The position numbers and the translations under genes are program-made. From positions 1-31,112 of the IMG/VR virus record IMGVR_UViG_3300032323_000879: a DNA stretch of 31,112 nt, one strand, 5' to 3'. This document shows positions 14,512 through 23,966 of the stretch, piece by piece. Each line of letters begins with the position of its first letter. Within the stretch, counting starts at the first letter, position 1. A model generated the notes under the pieces. The model was not told the DNA's origin, did no database searches, and saw nothing but the letters and a program-made list of their open reading frames with translations. This DNA is from a virus.

Positions 14512-15816
14512 ATGCCAGCAATTATAACCTCAAAATTTCGATTCCAAAACGCAAAAAACTTAATAACAGATATTTCAAATCCATTTAATAGTTATTATTT
14601 GTTTGTTGCGCGCACTCAACCTTGGACTCCAACTGATACGTCAGTTCCAACCCCTATTGATCGCTTATCAGATGAAACCGAAGCGTGGTCAAACGTTTTA
14701 GCTCTTAAGAGAATTGCAGCTTCTCAAATAAGTCATTGCGCACCTAGATATAACTGGATTTCCGGTACAGTATATACTGAATACGACGATCAGGATGTTG
14801 CATTATCTACTAAACAATATTATGTTGTTACAGATGAATTAAACGTATACAAATGTATTCAAGCAGGCGCTGGAGCATCTTTTATTAAACCAACGGGTAC
14901 AAGTGTAAGCATTAGTAATACGCCATTAGCTGATGGTTATCGTTGGAAATTTATGTTTACTATTACTGGTAATGATGTTAATAAGTTTTTAACTAACTCA
15001 TTTGTTCCAGTTAAAAGATTAACATTAGATGATAACTCAATTCAATGGTCTATTCAAAACGCAGCAATTGATGGTGGAATTCATAGAATTAGATTAACAA
15101 ACGCTGGTTCTGGTTATTCTGCAGCGCCTACAGTAACTATTCGTGGTGATGGTGCTGGTGCTACTGCTACAGCGACTATCACCGGTGGTGTTGTAACTGG
15201 TATTCAAATGGTAAATCCTGGAACTGGTTATACTCGAGCTATGGTAACTCTAAGTGGTGGTTCACCTTCAACTCCAGCTACAGCAAGAGCAGTTATGTCT
15301 CCAGCTGGTGGCCACGGATCAAATCCAATTAATGAGTTGAATGGATTTTATGTAATGATTCAAGTATTATTAGAAGGCGCCGATGGTTCAGGTGACTTTG
15401 TCGTTGATAATGATTATCGTCAATTAGGTATTGTGCGTAATCCATATGATTATGGAACAACGACAGTTGCAACATCTACTACAAAGACTGCGTTAACAGT
15501 TTTAAATCATGGTACAACAACTGGTGGTTCCTTTATTAGAGACGTTATTGTCGTAGGACAAACGTCTGGCGCAGAAGGATACATAACTAGTGTTGATACT
15601 GGATCTATTAAGATTTATCAAAATGATTCTACTGGATATATTCCATTCCAATCTGGTGAAGTTATTAATTTTAGTGGTGTAAGCGCTTCGATTACTTCAA
15701 TCATTAATTCAGAAATTGAAAAATATTCAGGCGAAGTATTGTATATAGAAAATAGAAGCCCTGTTAATAGAGCTTCAAATCAAACAGAAGACGTACGTTT
15801 AGTTGTTGAAATGTAA
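14512..15816 (+). CDS. 8: baseplate wedge subunit gp8
   Basis: 434 residues, longer than T4 gp8 (334). The start (IITSKFRFQNAKN, then YYLFVARTQPW) and the end (SGEVLYIENRSPVNRASNQT, then ED and a final beta strand) correspond to T4 gp8 (IVTSKFRTEKM, SGEMIYMENRPPIIMAMDQT). The middle has an insertion of glycine-rich beta repeats (about 195-260: GSGYSAAPTVTIRGDGAGAT and a second similar unit GTGYTRAMVTLSGG). gp8 dimers form part of the outer wedge. It is preceded by AAAGGA at 14498-14503. Confidence 0.85.
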   Translation: MPAIITSKFRFQNAKNLITDISNPFNSYYLFVARTQPWTPTDTSVPTPIDRLSDETEAWSNVLALKRIAASQISHCAPRYNWISGTVYTEYDDQDVALSTKQYYVVTDELNVYKCIQAGAGASFIKPTGTSVSISNTPLADGYRWKFMFTITGNDVNKFLTNSFVPVKRLTLDDNSIQWSIQNAAIDGGIHRIRLTNAGSGYSAAPTVTIRGDGAGATATATITGGVVTGIQMVNPGTGYTRAMVTLSGGSPSTPATARAVMSPAGGHGSNPINELNGFYVMIQVLLEGADGSGDFVVDNDYRQLGIVRNPYDYGTTTVATSTTKTALTVLNHGTTTGGSFIRDVIVVGQTSGAEGYITSVDTGSIKIYQNDSTGYIPFQSGEVINFSGVSASITSIINSEIEKYSGEVLYIENRSPVNRASNQTEDVRLVVEM

Positions 15817-15831
15817 TTAAGAAAGATACAA

Positions 15832-18800
15832 ATGACATTAAAGGTCTATAACTCAGATCCATATTTTGATGACTATAGCAACGATAAAAAGTTTTATCGT
15901 ATTCTATATCGTCCAGGCGTTGCAGTTCAAGCGCGTGAACTTACACAAATGCAGACTATTATTAATGAGCAAGTTGCTCGTTTTGGTAGACATATGTTTG
16001 AAGAAGGCGCAATGGTTATTCCAGGTGGAACAACTATTGATTTAGAATATGGTTATGTAAAGATTAACGATTTAGCTCCTAATGGTTCTGATGTTGCAAC
16101 ATATGTTGATGAATTTATTGGAACAACTATAACTAGTCAAACTTCTGGATTGAATGCTAAGGTTGTTTCAGTTACTCCAGCTACTAATACGGATCCAATT
16201 ACACTATTTGTTAAATATAGTGATTCTGGTACAAATAAAACAACTAAAACATTTGCTGCTAATGAAATTCTTTTGTCGGATGGCGTAAATATTCGTGAAT
16301 GTCAGATTAGATCAGCGATTGATAGCGTAGGTTTTGGTTCTGCAGTTTCAGTTGCACGAGGTGTATATTTTGTTTCAGATATGTTTGTTTTAGTAGAAGA
16401 TCAAACAATCATTTTAGAAAAATATAACACAACTCCAACATATAAAGTTGGTTTTACGATTAGTCAAAATATTATAACGTCACAAATTGATCCAAGCTTA
16501 AATGATAACGCTAATGGTTCTCCAAACTATGCTGCTCCAGGTGCACATCGCTATAACATTAATTTAGTATTATCAAAAAGAGCATTAACTGCTGATACTG
16601 AAAACTTTGTTCAGATTATGCAAGTTGAAGATGGTGTTATTCGCTCAAAAGTAAATGCAACACAATATTCTGTTATTGAAGAAACTTTGGCTCGTAGAAC
16701 GTATGACGAATCTGGTAATTATACAGTTAAGTCATTTAATATCGAAGTTCGTGAGCACTTAAAAAATGGCGACAATCGTGGTATATTTACTGCAGCTAAT
16801 GGTGGACTTGAGTCTAAATTAGCTATTGGTATGGAAGCTGGTAAAGCATATGTTCGTGGATTTGAAATTGGAACATTAGCCACTAACTATATACCTGTCG
16901 ATAAGTCACGTGAATTTTCATCTGATAACAACGTTGCTATTCCATTTAACCTTGGTGCATTTGTAAATATTACGAATTTGTATGGTGCACCAAACATTAC
17001 AACATTCCCAATTGTTTCATTAAGAAACGCTACAGTTAGCGTTGGTGGAACTGCTCCTGGAACAGAAATTGGTACTGCGCGAGTTAGAGCAATTGAACAT
17101 TTCTCTGGAGTATTAGGTAATTCTGCAGCAACATACCGTTTCTTCTTGTTTGACATTAGGATGAATAGTGGACAAAACTTTTCATCTGTAAGAGCAGTTT
17201 CTGTAGCTGGAACTCCTCCTACTACAGCTAACATCATATTAGATTCTGGAAATGCAGTTCTTCAAGGAACTTCTGCAAATAGTTTATTAGTACGTATGCC
17301 ATACGATGTTATTAAAACTATTCGTGGTATTGGTGGTACTATTGATACTAACTACTCAGTTAGACGTGTTTACACAGGTTCATTATCAAACGGACAAGTA
17401 CAATTAACTGCTGGTGTTAATGAACAATTTATTACTCCGTATTCTAGTCGCGACTTTTTAATGGTTCGCAATGATAATGGAGCAATCATTAATCTTGATT
17501 CAGCTTATACTGGTCTTGGTGGTGGATCGCGTGTTGTATTATCTGGTACTCCAAATGGTAAAAATATTCTTATTAAGTTAGATGACCTAGGCTTAACGAC
17601 GCAAGCATTTACATTAATCGCAACAATTTATAAACAAGAAGCGATTGAAAAGCAAAAAACATTAGTAAGTGATTTTAACTTTAATATTACTTCTCCAAAT
17701 ACAACACCTGGCAACTTTGATTTGCTTAACAAAGCAGACATTTATAAACTAAAAGCAGTTTATATGTCTACTAGTATGAGCGTTAACGCAACAACAACTA
17801 GTCAAAATGTTACAGATCGTTATCAATTAGATGATGGACAGCGCGATAACTTCTATGACATTGGACGTATTACGCTTAAGACTGGTCAACCGGCTCCTTC
17901 CGGACGCTTATTAGTTGTGTTTGACTATTTCACACATGGTGCTGGTGATTATTTCTCAGTAGATTCATACACTGGTCAAATTCCATATGATGATATTCCA
18001 GTTTATCAATCGCGCTTTGAGTCATTTGCATTACGCGATACATTAGATTTCCGTCCAAGAGAACGTGATGATGGCACATCATTTGTCAACGACGTTGGTA
18101 ACAATATTACTGGTGCGTCTTTAGTTGAAATTCCACGTATTGGTGATAATATACGTACAGACTTTGACTTCTATTTGGCACGTATTGATAAGATTTACTT
18201 AGATGCTAAAGGTAACTTTGGTGTAGTTAAAGGTGTTTCATCATTAACACCTAATGCACCTAAAGATCCTGATGACGCAATGGTTTTATATGAAGTAGCT
18301 CTTAAACCATATACGTTTGGACCACAAGACGTTATTCCTACGCTAATTGATAATCGTCGTTACACAATGCGAGACATTGGCCGTTTAGAACAACGTATTA
18401 AGAACCTTGAGTATTACACTTCTCTTTCATTGCTTGAAAAAGAAACTGCTGACTTACAAATTCTCGATAATAACAATATCGATAGATTTAAGAACGGATT
18501 TATCGTAGATCCATTCTATGGACATAATATTGGTAATCCTGGTGATCCAGATTATTTTATTTCGATTGACGCTGAAAGAGGCGAAGCTCGTCCTCAGTTT
18601 TATGAAGATACAGTACGTTTAGATTATAACGTAGCAGCTTCTTCTAATATTCAAAAAACTGGTGATGTATTAACATTACCATACACTGACGTAACGTTTA
18701 TTAACCAAGCATCAGCTTCTCGCACTGAATTTGTTAATCCATTTGACGTAATTAGTTTTATTGGCATTATGGATCTTTCACCTAGTTCAGACGATTGGAA

Positions 18801-21141
18801 AGATACTGAATCACGTCCAGAATTGATTGTTGATAATCAAGGATTATTTGATGTTGTTAACTTCCTCGCTGATGAATCTGGTGTTCTTGGCACAGTGTGG
18901 AATGAGTGGCAAACTCAATGGACTGGTCGTTCATTAACAAACAACACTACAATAGCTTCTGGTGGAAATTGGTTACAAACTACTACTAACGTAATTGAAA
19001 CTATTCAATCGTCTGAGGCGCGCGCAGGTATTCGTACTTCGGTAGCTCCTGATACAATTCAGTCTTCTCTTGGAGAACGTGTTGTAGACGTACGAATGAT
19101 TCCATTCATTAGATCAAGAAGAGTTAAGTTTAAAGTAATAGGTCTTAAACCAGATACAAGAATGTATCCATTCTTTGAAAGTATTCCAGTTTCTGATTTC
19201 TGTAAACCGTTAACATCATTTGAAAGATTTTCTGATGTTCCAGTTGATGCAGAACCAAACACTAGTGCAATTCGTCATCCTGACTTAACAGCAACTGATA
19301 TCACTAATGGATTGAATGCTTTAGTATCTAATTCAGCAGGTGAATTAATTGGTGAATTCTATATTCCAAATACTAGTGCTGTAAGATTTAGAACTGGTGA
19401 TCGTACATTCCGTCTATCAGATGACATTAACAACAACTTTGACTTGGCTACATGTTCAGCACAAGCTGTTTATACTGCTAGTGGTATTACAGAAACACGT
19501 CAAGAAGTTTCTTTGCGCTCACCGCAACTACAACAAACAACTATTTCTGAAACACGCACAGTAACTAACTCACGACTAATCAACACATTTGTTAATACTG
19601 AATTCTGGGATCCATTAGCACAAACATTCTTGGTTGACAAACCAGGTGGTGTAATGATCACTAAGGTTGATTTATTCTTTGCTGAGAAAGATGCTAACAT
19701 TCCTGTTACAGTACAAATTCGTACTGTTGATAATGGCTATCCAACAACAACTATCGTTGGTTTTGGTCAAGTTACATTACCAGCTTCACAAGTTAATACT
19801 TCAACAGATTCAACTGTTGCAACAACATTTACATTCCCAGCACCTGTATACTTAAATCAAGGTCGTGAATATTCTATCGTTGTTTTAGCAAACTCACAAG
19901 CATATAAATTGTGGATTGCTCAATTAGGTGAAAATGAAGTTGGTTCTACAAATAGAATTTCTAAACAACCAACGACCGGCGTATTATTTAAATCACAAAA
20001 CGGTTCTACTTGGAACGCTGATCAGATGCAAGATATGAAATATAAATTATATCGTGCATCATTTAATACGAACGTAAAAGGCACATTAGTTTTAAATAAC
20101 GCAAATATTCCATTACGTAAACTATTTGATAATCCAATTTACACAACTAATAATAGTAATATTGTTCATGTATTCCATAAAAATCATGGTATGCCTTTAA
20201 ACTCTAAAGTTATCATTAGTGGAGTTAATGCAGCTGTTAATGGAATTCCAGTTGCGCAATTAAACACAACTCAAACATTAACTGCTGTTGAGCAAGATTG
20301 GTACTCATTTGTGGTTTCAACAAATGCAAATGCTACTGGTAACTCTGGTGGTACTGCAGTTTATGCGACTGAGAATAAGTGTATTAATATTCTTCAACCG
20401 AGCGTATCAGCAGTTCAATTCCCAGATACTAGAACAACATGGGGACTACGTTTAACAACATCACAATCATTAGCTGGAACTGAAGCAGCCTATACATTAG
20501 ATGGTGCAAATGATTACCGTCCTGCAATTTTAAATGATAACTATCTTACAGATCGTCCGTATATGATTGCTTCTACTATCAATGAAAATGATAGGTTGGG
20601 CGGTACACGTTCATTCTGGTTAAAAGGTGAATTTACAACCACTGCTGATAACGTTTCTCCAATGGTTGACTTAGAACGTATGTCAGCAATTTGCGTTGCT
20701 AATCGAATTGATGATCCACAAGCTATTGGCGGTGGCGCAAGTGGTAAAAATCAAGTGAGAAATTTCGTTTCTGAATTATCACCAGTTGGCGCTTCATCAT
20801 TGTGCAGATATATTACTCGTAAAATTACTATTGATCAAGCAGCTACTGCATTAAAGATTATCTTCTCAGCAAATCGCCCAGATGGTTCAACAATTGAAAC
20901 CTATTATAAAGTTCAAGCACCTGGTTCAGATCAAAGATTCGAAGACTTACCTTGGGTTGCTGCAACTGGTCAAATCATTCCTTTAACTACTGAGAATACT
21001 TCAACATTTAAAGATTATGAGTATCTCAATCAAGGATTAACACCATTTACTTTATTAGCAGTTAAGGTTGTATTAAAATCACAAAACTCTTCTAAAGTTC
21101 CACGTATACGTGATTTTAGAGTGATCGCATTAGCTACATAA
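15832..21141 (+). CDS. large DUF4815-type tail/baseplate structural protein
   Basis: 1769 residues, the largest gene in the window. The N-terminus (NSDPYFDDYSNDKKFYRILY, then RPGVAVQARELTQMQTIINEQ and IPGGTTIDLEYGYV) is the DUF4815 signature of marine T4-like phages. A conserved block in the middle (about 700-900: LDFRPRERDD, YTMRDIGRLEQRIKNLEYYT, then LLEKETADLQ) resembles the region that contacts the baseplate. The rest is beta-rich and ends in a compact fold. It likely sits at the baseplate periphery and connects to fibres, taking the place of T4 gp10-gp12-type proteins; that role is inferred. A ribosome binding site AAGAAAG (15819-15825) precedes it. Confidence 0.75.
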   Translation: MTLKVYNSDPYFDDYSNDKKFYRILYRPGVAVQARELTQMQTIINEQVARFGRHMFEEGAMVIPGGTTIDLEYGYVKINDLAPNGSDVATYVDEFIGTTITSQTSGLNAKVVSVTPATNTDPITLFVKYSDSGTNKTTKTFAANEILLSDGVNIRECQIRSAIDSVGFGSAVSVARGVYFVSDMFVLVEDQTIILEKYNTTPTYKVGFTISQNIITSQIDPSLNDNANGSPNYAAPGAHRYNINLVLSKRALTADTENFVQIMQVEDGVIRSKVNATQYSVIEETLARRTYDESGNYTVKSFNIEVREHLKNGDNRGIFTAANGGLESKLAIGMEAGKAYVRGFEIGTLATNYIPVDKSREFSSDNNVAIPFNLGAFVNITNLYGAPNITTFPIVSLRNATVSVGGTAPGTEIGTARVRAIEHFSGVLGNSAATYRFFLFDIRMNSGQNFSSVRAVSVAGTPPTTANIILDSGNAVLQGTSANSLLVRMPYDVIKTIRGIGGTIDTNYSVRRVYTGSLSNGQVQLTAGVNEQFITPYSSRDFLMVRNDNGAIINLDSAYTGLGGGSRVVLSGTPNGKNILIKLDDLGLTTQAFTLIATIYKQEAIEKQKTLVSDFNFNITSPNTTPGNFDLLNKADIYKLKAVYMSTSMSVNATTTSQNVTDRYQLDDGQRDNFYDIGRITLKTGQPAPSGRLLVVFDYFTHGAGDYFSVDSYTGQIPYDDIPVYQSRFESFALRDTLDFRPRERDDGTSFVNDVGNNITGASLVEIPRIGDNIRTDFDFYLARIDKIYLDAKGNFGVVKGVSSLTPNAPKDPDDAMVLYEVALKPYTFGPQDVIPTLIDNRRYTMRDIGRLEQRIKNLEYYTSLSLLEKETADLQILDNNNIDRFKNGFIVDPFYGHNIGNPGDPDYFISIDAERGEARPQFYEDTVRLDYNVAASSNIQKTGDVLTLPYTDVTFINQASASRTEFVNPFDVISFIGIMDLSPSSDDWKDTESRPELIVDNQGLFDVVNFLADESGVLGTVWNEWQTQWTGRSLTNNTTIASGGNWLQTTTNVIETIQSSEARAGIRTSVAPDTIQSSLGERVVDVRMIPFIRSRRVKFKVIGLKPDTRMYPFFESIPVSDFCKPLTSFERFSDVPVDAEPNTSAIRHPDLTATDITNGLNALVSNSAGELIGEFYIPNTSAVRFRTGDRTFRLSDDINNNFDLATCSAQAVYTASGITETRQEVSLRSPQLQQTTISETRTVTNSRLINTFVNTEFWDPLAQTFLVDKPGGVMITKVDLFFAEKDANIPVTVQIRTVDNGYPTTTIVGFGQVTLPASQVNTSTDSTVATTFTFPAPVYLNQGREYSIVVLANSQAYKLWIAQLGENEVGSTNRISKQPTTGVLFKSQNGSTWNADQMQDMKYKLYRASFNTNVKGTLVLNNANIPLRKLFDNPIYTTNNSNIVHVFHKNHGMPLNSKVIISGVNAAVNGIPVAQLNTTQTLTAVEQDWYSFVVSTNANATGNSGGTAVYATENKCINILQPSVSAVQFPDTRTTWGLRLTTSQSLAGTEAAYTLDGANDYRPAILNDNYLTDRPYMIASTINENDRLGGTRSFWLKGEFTTTADNVSPMVDLERMSAICVANRIDDPQAIGGGASGKNQVRNFVSELSPVGASSLCRYITRKITIDQAATALKIIFSANRPDGSTIETYYKVQAPGSDQRFEDLPWVAATGQIIPLTTENTSTFKDYEYLNQGLTPFTLLAVKVVLKSQNSSKVPRIRDFRVIALAT

Positions 21142-21144
21142 ATA
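21137..21144 (+). promoter_or_regulatory. late-promoter-like CATAAATA before the 67-residue gene
   Basis: CATAAATA overlaps the stop of the DUF4815 gene, followed by AGATT and ATG 21150. Predicted late initiation falls on the A of the ATG, the same spacing as at 11267 and 5388 (minus). It could start a separate late transcript for the fibre and modification genes. Confidence 0.35.
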
Positions 21145-21149
21145 AGATT

Positions 21150-21353
21150 ATGAGAGCAAAAGTAATAGACAATAAAAACCTCGAAAAAGATATGAGAACC
21201 GGAGCGGTTATTAATACTAACCACTCCGCATATCTTCAAGCTATTGAGAGAGCTAATAAAGCTAAAGAAGACAAAGAAAGAATTGCCACTTTAGAAAAAG
21301 AAGTTGGCGATATAAAAGACATGTTAAAAATAATTTTAGAGAAAGTAAGTTAA
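21150..21353 (+). CDS. small conserved coiled-coil protein between structural genes (67 aa)
   Basis: 67 residues. The N-terminal half (MRAKVIDNKNLEKDMRTGAV, then INTNHSAYLQAIERA) matches a pattern I associate with small proteins next to the large structural gene in cyanophages. The C-terminal half is a charged heptad-like helix (KEDKERIATLEKEVGDIKDM, then LKIILEKV) suited to a coiled coil. It may be a virion linker or assembly factor; the function is unknown. Its coding sequence carries an extended RNA stem at 21187-21236. Confidence 0.75.
   Translation: MRAKVIDNKNLEKDMRTGAVINTNHSAYLQAIERANKAKEDKERIATLEKEVGDIKDMLKIILEKVS
21187..21236 (+). other. extended RNA stem-loop inside the 67-residue gene
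   Basis: An outer 8-bp stem (AAGATATG 21187-21194 with CATATCTT 21229-21236), a 5-base one-sided bulge (AGAAC 21195-21199), and an inner stem (CGGAGCGGTTA 21200-21210 with TAACCACTCCG 21218-21228, one C-A mismatch) close a 7-base loop TTAATAC. It has no T-tract, so it is not a simple terminator. Confidence 0.6.
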
Positions 21354-21354
21354 T

Positions 21355-22428
21355 ATGGCATTAATTCTAATTGAAGAAGATGATACCTTTAATGAATGGC
21401 GTCTTAAGAATAATGATTTAGGCACATTTGTTGGCGATAAAGATAACTTAGGTACTACCGCTAAAGTTATTGTTAACGCTATTAACGAAATTCGTTCAGG
21501 TTTTATTGAAGGCACATTAACAACTTCATCTAGTGTTTTTAGAGTACAAGTAGATACGCCTGACGCGCATGAACTTATATTAGATGCTTCAGGTAATTTA
21601 ACTGTAACTGGTCAAATGAATAGTACTCAGTTTAATGGTCCATTAGTTGGTAATGTAACTGGTAATATTAGTGGTAACTCCGGTACTGCGACTATTTTAC
21701 AAACTACTAGAAATATTGCTTTAACTGGTGATGCAGCGTGGAACGTAAACTTTAATGGTTCTACTAACGTAACTGGTGCATTAACATTAACTAATAGTGG
21801 TGTTGTTGCTGGAACATACACAAAGATAACTGTTGATAGTAAAGGCAGAGCGACAAGTGGAACATTGCTTTCTTCTGCAGACGTTACTACTGCCTTAGGA
21901 TATACACCTTGGCATGCTGGTAATGATGGTTTAGGTTCTGGTTTAGATGCTGACTTATTGGATGGATTCGTTTCTTCAATAGCTGCTACAGCAAACACAG
22001 TTCCAGTGCGTGATGGTTCCGGCAATATTACAACAAACGTGTTTATTGGTACTGCAACTTCTGCTCGATACGCTGACTTAGCTGAGAAATATTCAACTGA
22101 TGTAGAATATAGTGTTGGTACAGTTGTTATTGTTGCTGGTCCAGAAGTTGAACAAGAAGCAACTGCTTCTACGACATTTGGTCAATTAACATTAGGTGTT
22201 ATCTCTGAAAAACCTGCGTATCTAATGAATGCTGAATCAGTTGGTCAACCAATTGCACTTAAAGGCCGTGTTCCAGTTAGAGTTGTTGGAGTAATTGTTA
22301 AAGGTCAACCAATCTCTGCGTCTAATACAGTTGGTTGCGCAACATATGGCCAAGTTAATACGATTGGTATTGCTTTAGAAACTAATATGGATTTAGAAGA
22401 AAAGTTAGTGGAGTGTTTTATTAAGTAA
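21355..22428 (+). CDS. tail-fibre-like protein
   Basis: 357 residues. It has a short N-terminal attachment region (about 1-45), then Gly/Asn/Thr-rich beta repeats (GNVTGNISGNSGTA at about 99-112; GALTLTNSGVVAGTYTKITV, then DSKGRATSG), the common fibre motif LDADLLDGFVS (197-207), and a C-terminal domain beginning SARYADLAEKYSTD (236-249). That ADLAEKY domain caps many phage fibre proteins and may act as a trimerisation or intramolecular chaperone module. The likely role is host recognition or a fibre segment. It is followed after one base by the accessory modification block. Confidence 0.75.
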   Translation: MALILIEEDDTFNEWRLKNNDLGTFVGDKDNLGTTAKVIVNAINEIRSGFIEGTLTTSSSVFRVQVDTPDAHELILDASGNLTVTGQMNSTQFNGPLVGNVTGNISGNSGTATILQTTRNIALTGDAAWNVNFNGSTNVTGALTLTNSGVVAGTYTKITVDSKGRATSGTLLSSADVTTALGYTPWHAGNDGLGSGLDADLLDGFVSSIAATANTVPVRDGSGNITTNVFIGTATSARYADLAEKYSTDVEYSVGTVVIVAGPEVEQEATASTTFGQLTLGVISEKPAYLMNAESVGQPIALKGRVPVRVVGVIVKGQPISASNTVGCATYGQVNTIGIALETNMDLEEKLVECFIK

Positions 22429-22429
22429 T

Positions 22430-22939
22430 ATGATTACTCATGATGAAGTTGTAGAGTTTCTCCACAACCCTTTGGCATACGAACAAAATCTAGTTTCAAA
22501 GATAAATTCTAAGGGGGAGCAAATCCTCCTTAGTTCGTTTAAAGATCTGTATGATAGTGAACCACGCAGCATTAAGATCGAAGGCATGGAAAGATTCTCA
22601 AAAAATGTTTGGGAAAAATGCTTAGAATATGGAAGAATATATAATCATATAGGACCAGTGACGTGTCATGTTTTCTTTGCATATGAAAACTCTCCATCAT
22701 TTGATATGCACACTGATCCAGACGATGTTATAATATATTGTTGTAGTGGCAAAAAAACTATGATAATTGATAATAAACATCATACTATAAATGAAGGTGA
22801 AAGTGTTTACATTCCAGCAAATACTTTTCATCAAGCCTTAAATGAATTTGCTGCAGTAACTTTAAGTTTTGGTTTAGAAAAATTTTTGAAAGATAAAGCT
22901 ATTAATTATGAATTGGGCATTATATCTAAAGACTACTGA
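22430..22939 (+). CDS. JmjC/cupin-like Fe(II) oxygenase
   Basis: 169 residues with a double-stranded beta-helix pattern. Candidate Fe(II) ligands are H94 and D96 in DMHTDPDD (an HxD motif) and H134 in YIPANTFHQALN. Strands IIYCCSGKKTMII and the EGESVYIPA turn fit JmjC-type 2-oxoglutarate hydroxylases that act on protein or peptide side chains. It is short compared with cellular JmjC enzymes, so a metal-binding cupin without hydroxylase activity is the alternative. It overlaps the first radical SAM gene by 32 bases and follows the fibre gene by one base, so the two functions are probably linked. Confidence 0.6.
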   Translation: MITHDEVVEFLHNPLAYEQNLVSKINSKGEQILLSSFKDLYDSEPRSIKIEGMERFSKNVWEKCLEYGRIYNHIGPVTCHVFFAYENSPSFDMHTDPDDVIIYCCSGKKTMIIDNKHHTINEGESVYIPANTFHQALNEFAAVTLSFGLEKFLKDKAINYELGIISKDY

Positions 22940-23966
22940 AACATGCAATTTAAATTGCAAGCATTGTTTTACTAATGGTACCAATGGTCCTAAAATATTT
23001 TGGGATACGAAGAAAGTTACAAATTGGTTAACACGATTCCTTCAATACGTTCAAAAAGACGATATAGTTCATTGTGAATTTCATGGGGGAGAACCATTCT
23101 TAGTTCCAGTATTTCAAATGGAGCAAATGTTTGAAGAATGCAATCATTTACATGAAAACGTTTCATGGGGAGCTACATCTAATTTAGTATTCAAATTATA
23201 CGATGAGCACATTGATCTTATAAAAAATAAATTTAATTTTAGAATAGGTACTTCTTGGGATCCAAAAATTCGTTTTGCTAATAATAAACAATATGAGTTA
23301 TGGCATAAAAACATAAAAACGCTATTATCACATGGTATAACAATTAAGCTTTTTATTAGTGTTACTCAAGACACATTAGACATTGAACCAATCGTATTGC
23401 TAAGATGGATACGTAGACTAGGCGTTCAAGAAGTTTCATTTGAAAGATTAACTAATAATGGTAATGCAAAGCTTTATCCTGACATTTTTCCAAAAAATAT
23501 AGAGCAGGATAAATGGTTCTTAAAAATGCATGAACAAATTGTTAAGTATAACACTAGAAATTGGTTTTCAAATGAATTCTTTGAAACGATTTATGCTAAA
23601 TTTGAGTCAGGTTTTATAAAAGGTTCTACATTCTGTAGAGATTGTGAAGAAAAGATTCTTACATTAAATGCAAATGGATCTATATCTGGTTGTCCAAATT
23701 CAGCACCTGAATTTCAGTTTGGACATATAGATGATAAGATTGAAGATTTAATGTCGTCTCCAAAAAGAATAGAAAACATTGCGTGTGAAAGAAGTAGAGA
23801 TCCTAGATGTTATAGTTGTGATGTATTTGAATATTGTGGAGGTGACTGCCATCAATTGCAATGGCAAGATGATATATGTGGTGCACCAAAAAGTTTAATG
23901 CGTCATTTGTCAACTCTTACACATAAAAAGACTGTGATAAAAATAAAAAGCATCCCCCATGTTTAA
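22908..23966 (+). CDS. radical SAM/SPASM protein maturase A
   Basis: 352 residues. The radical SAM cluster motif C13-x3-C17-x2-C20 (TCNLNCKHCF) and the GGEP SAM-binding motif (60-63) define the TIM-barrel domain. A C-terminal SPASM domain (about 240-330) has Cys at 243, 246, 262, 301, 304, 310, 314 and 324, with LTLNANGSISGCP and CxxCx5CGGDC, enough for auxiliary [4Fe-4S] clusters. SPASM enzymes such as anSME, AlbA and PqqE modify peptides or proteins. It starts inside the oxygenase gene and overlaps the next radical SAM gene by 8 bases, implying coupled expression. The substrate is inferred to be the CHxS-tailed protein at 24971. Confidence 0.88.
   Translation: MNWALYLKTTETCNLNCKHCFTNGTNGPKIFWDTKKVTNWLTRFLQYVQKDDIVHCEFHGGEPFLVPVFQMEQMFEECNHLHENVSWGATSNLVFKLYDEHIDLIKNKFNFRIGTSWDPKIRFANNKQYELWHKNIKTLLSHGITIKLFISVTQDTLDIEPIVLLRWIRRLGVQEVSFERLTNNGNAKLYPDIFPKNIEQDKWFLKMHEQIVKYNTRNWFSNEFFETIYAKFESGFIKGSTFCRDCEEKILTLNANGSISGCPNSAPEFQFGHIDDKIEDLMSSPKRIENIACERSRDPRCYSCDVFEYCGGDCHQLQWQDDICGAPKSLMRHLSTLTHKKTVIKIKSIPHV

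Noticed and set aside
16887-17237. 116-codon minus-strand frame inside the DUF4815 gene
   Set aside because: Antisense shadow of a long conserved gene, with no promoter or ribosome binding site.
21627-22025. 132-codon minus-strand frame opposite the fibre gene
   Set aside because: The repetitive fibre sequence produces a Pro/Val-rich antisense frame with no ribosome binding site; the plus-strand fibre protein has clear domain signs.
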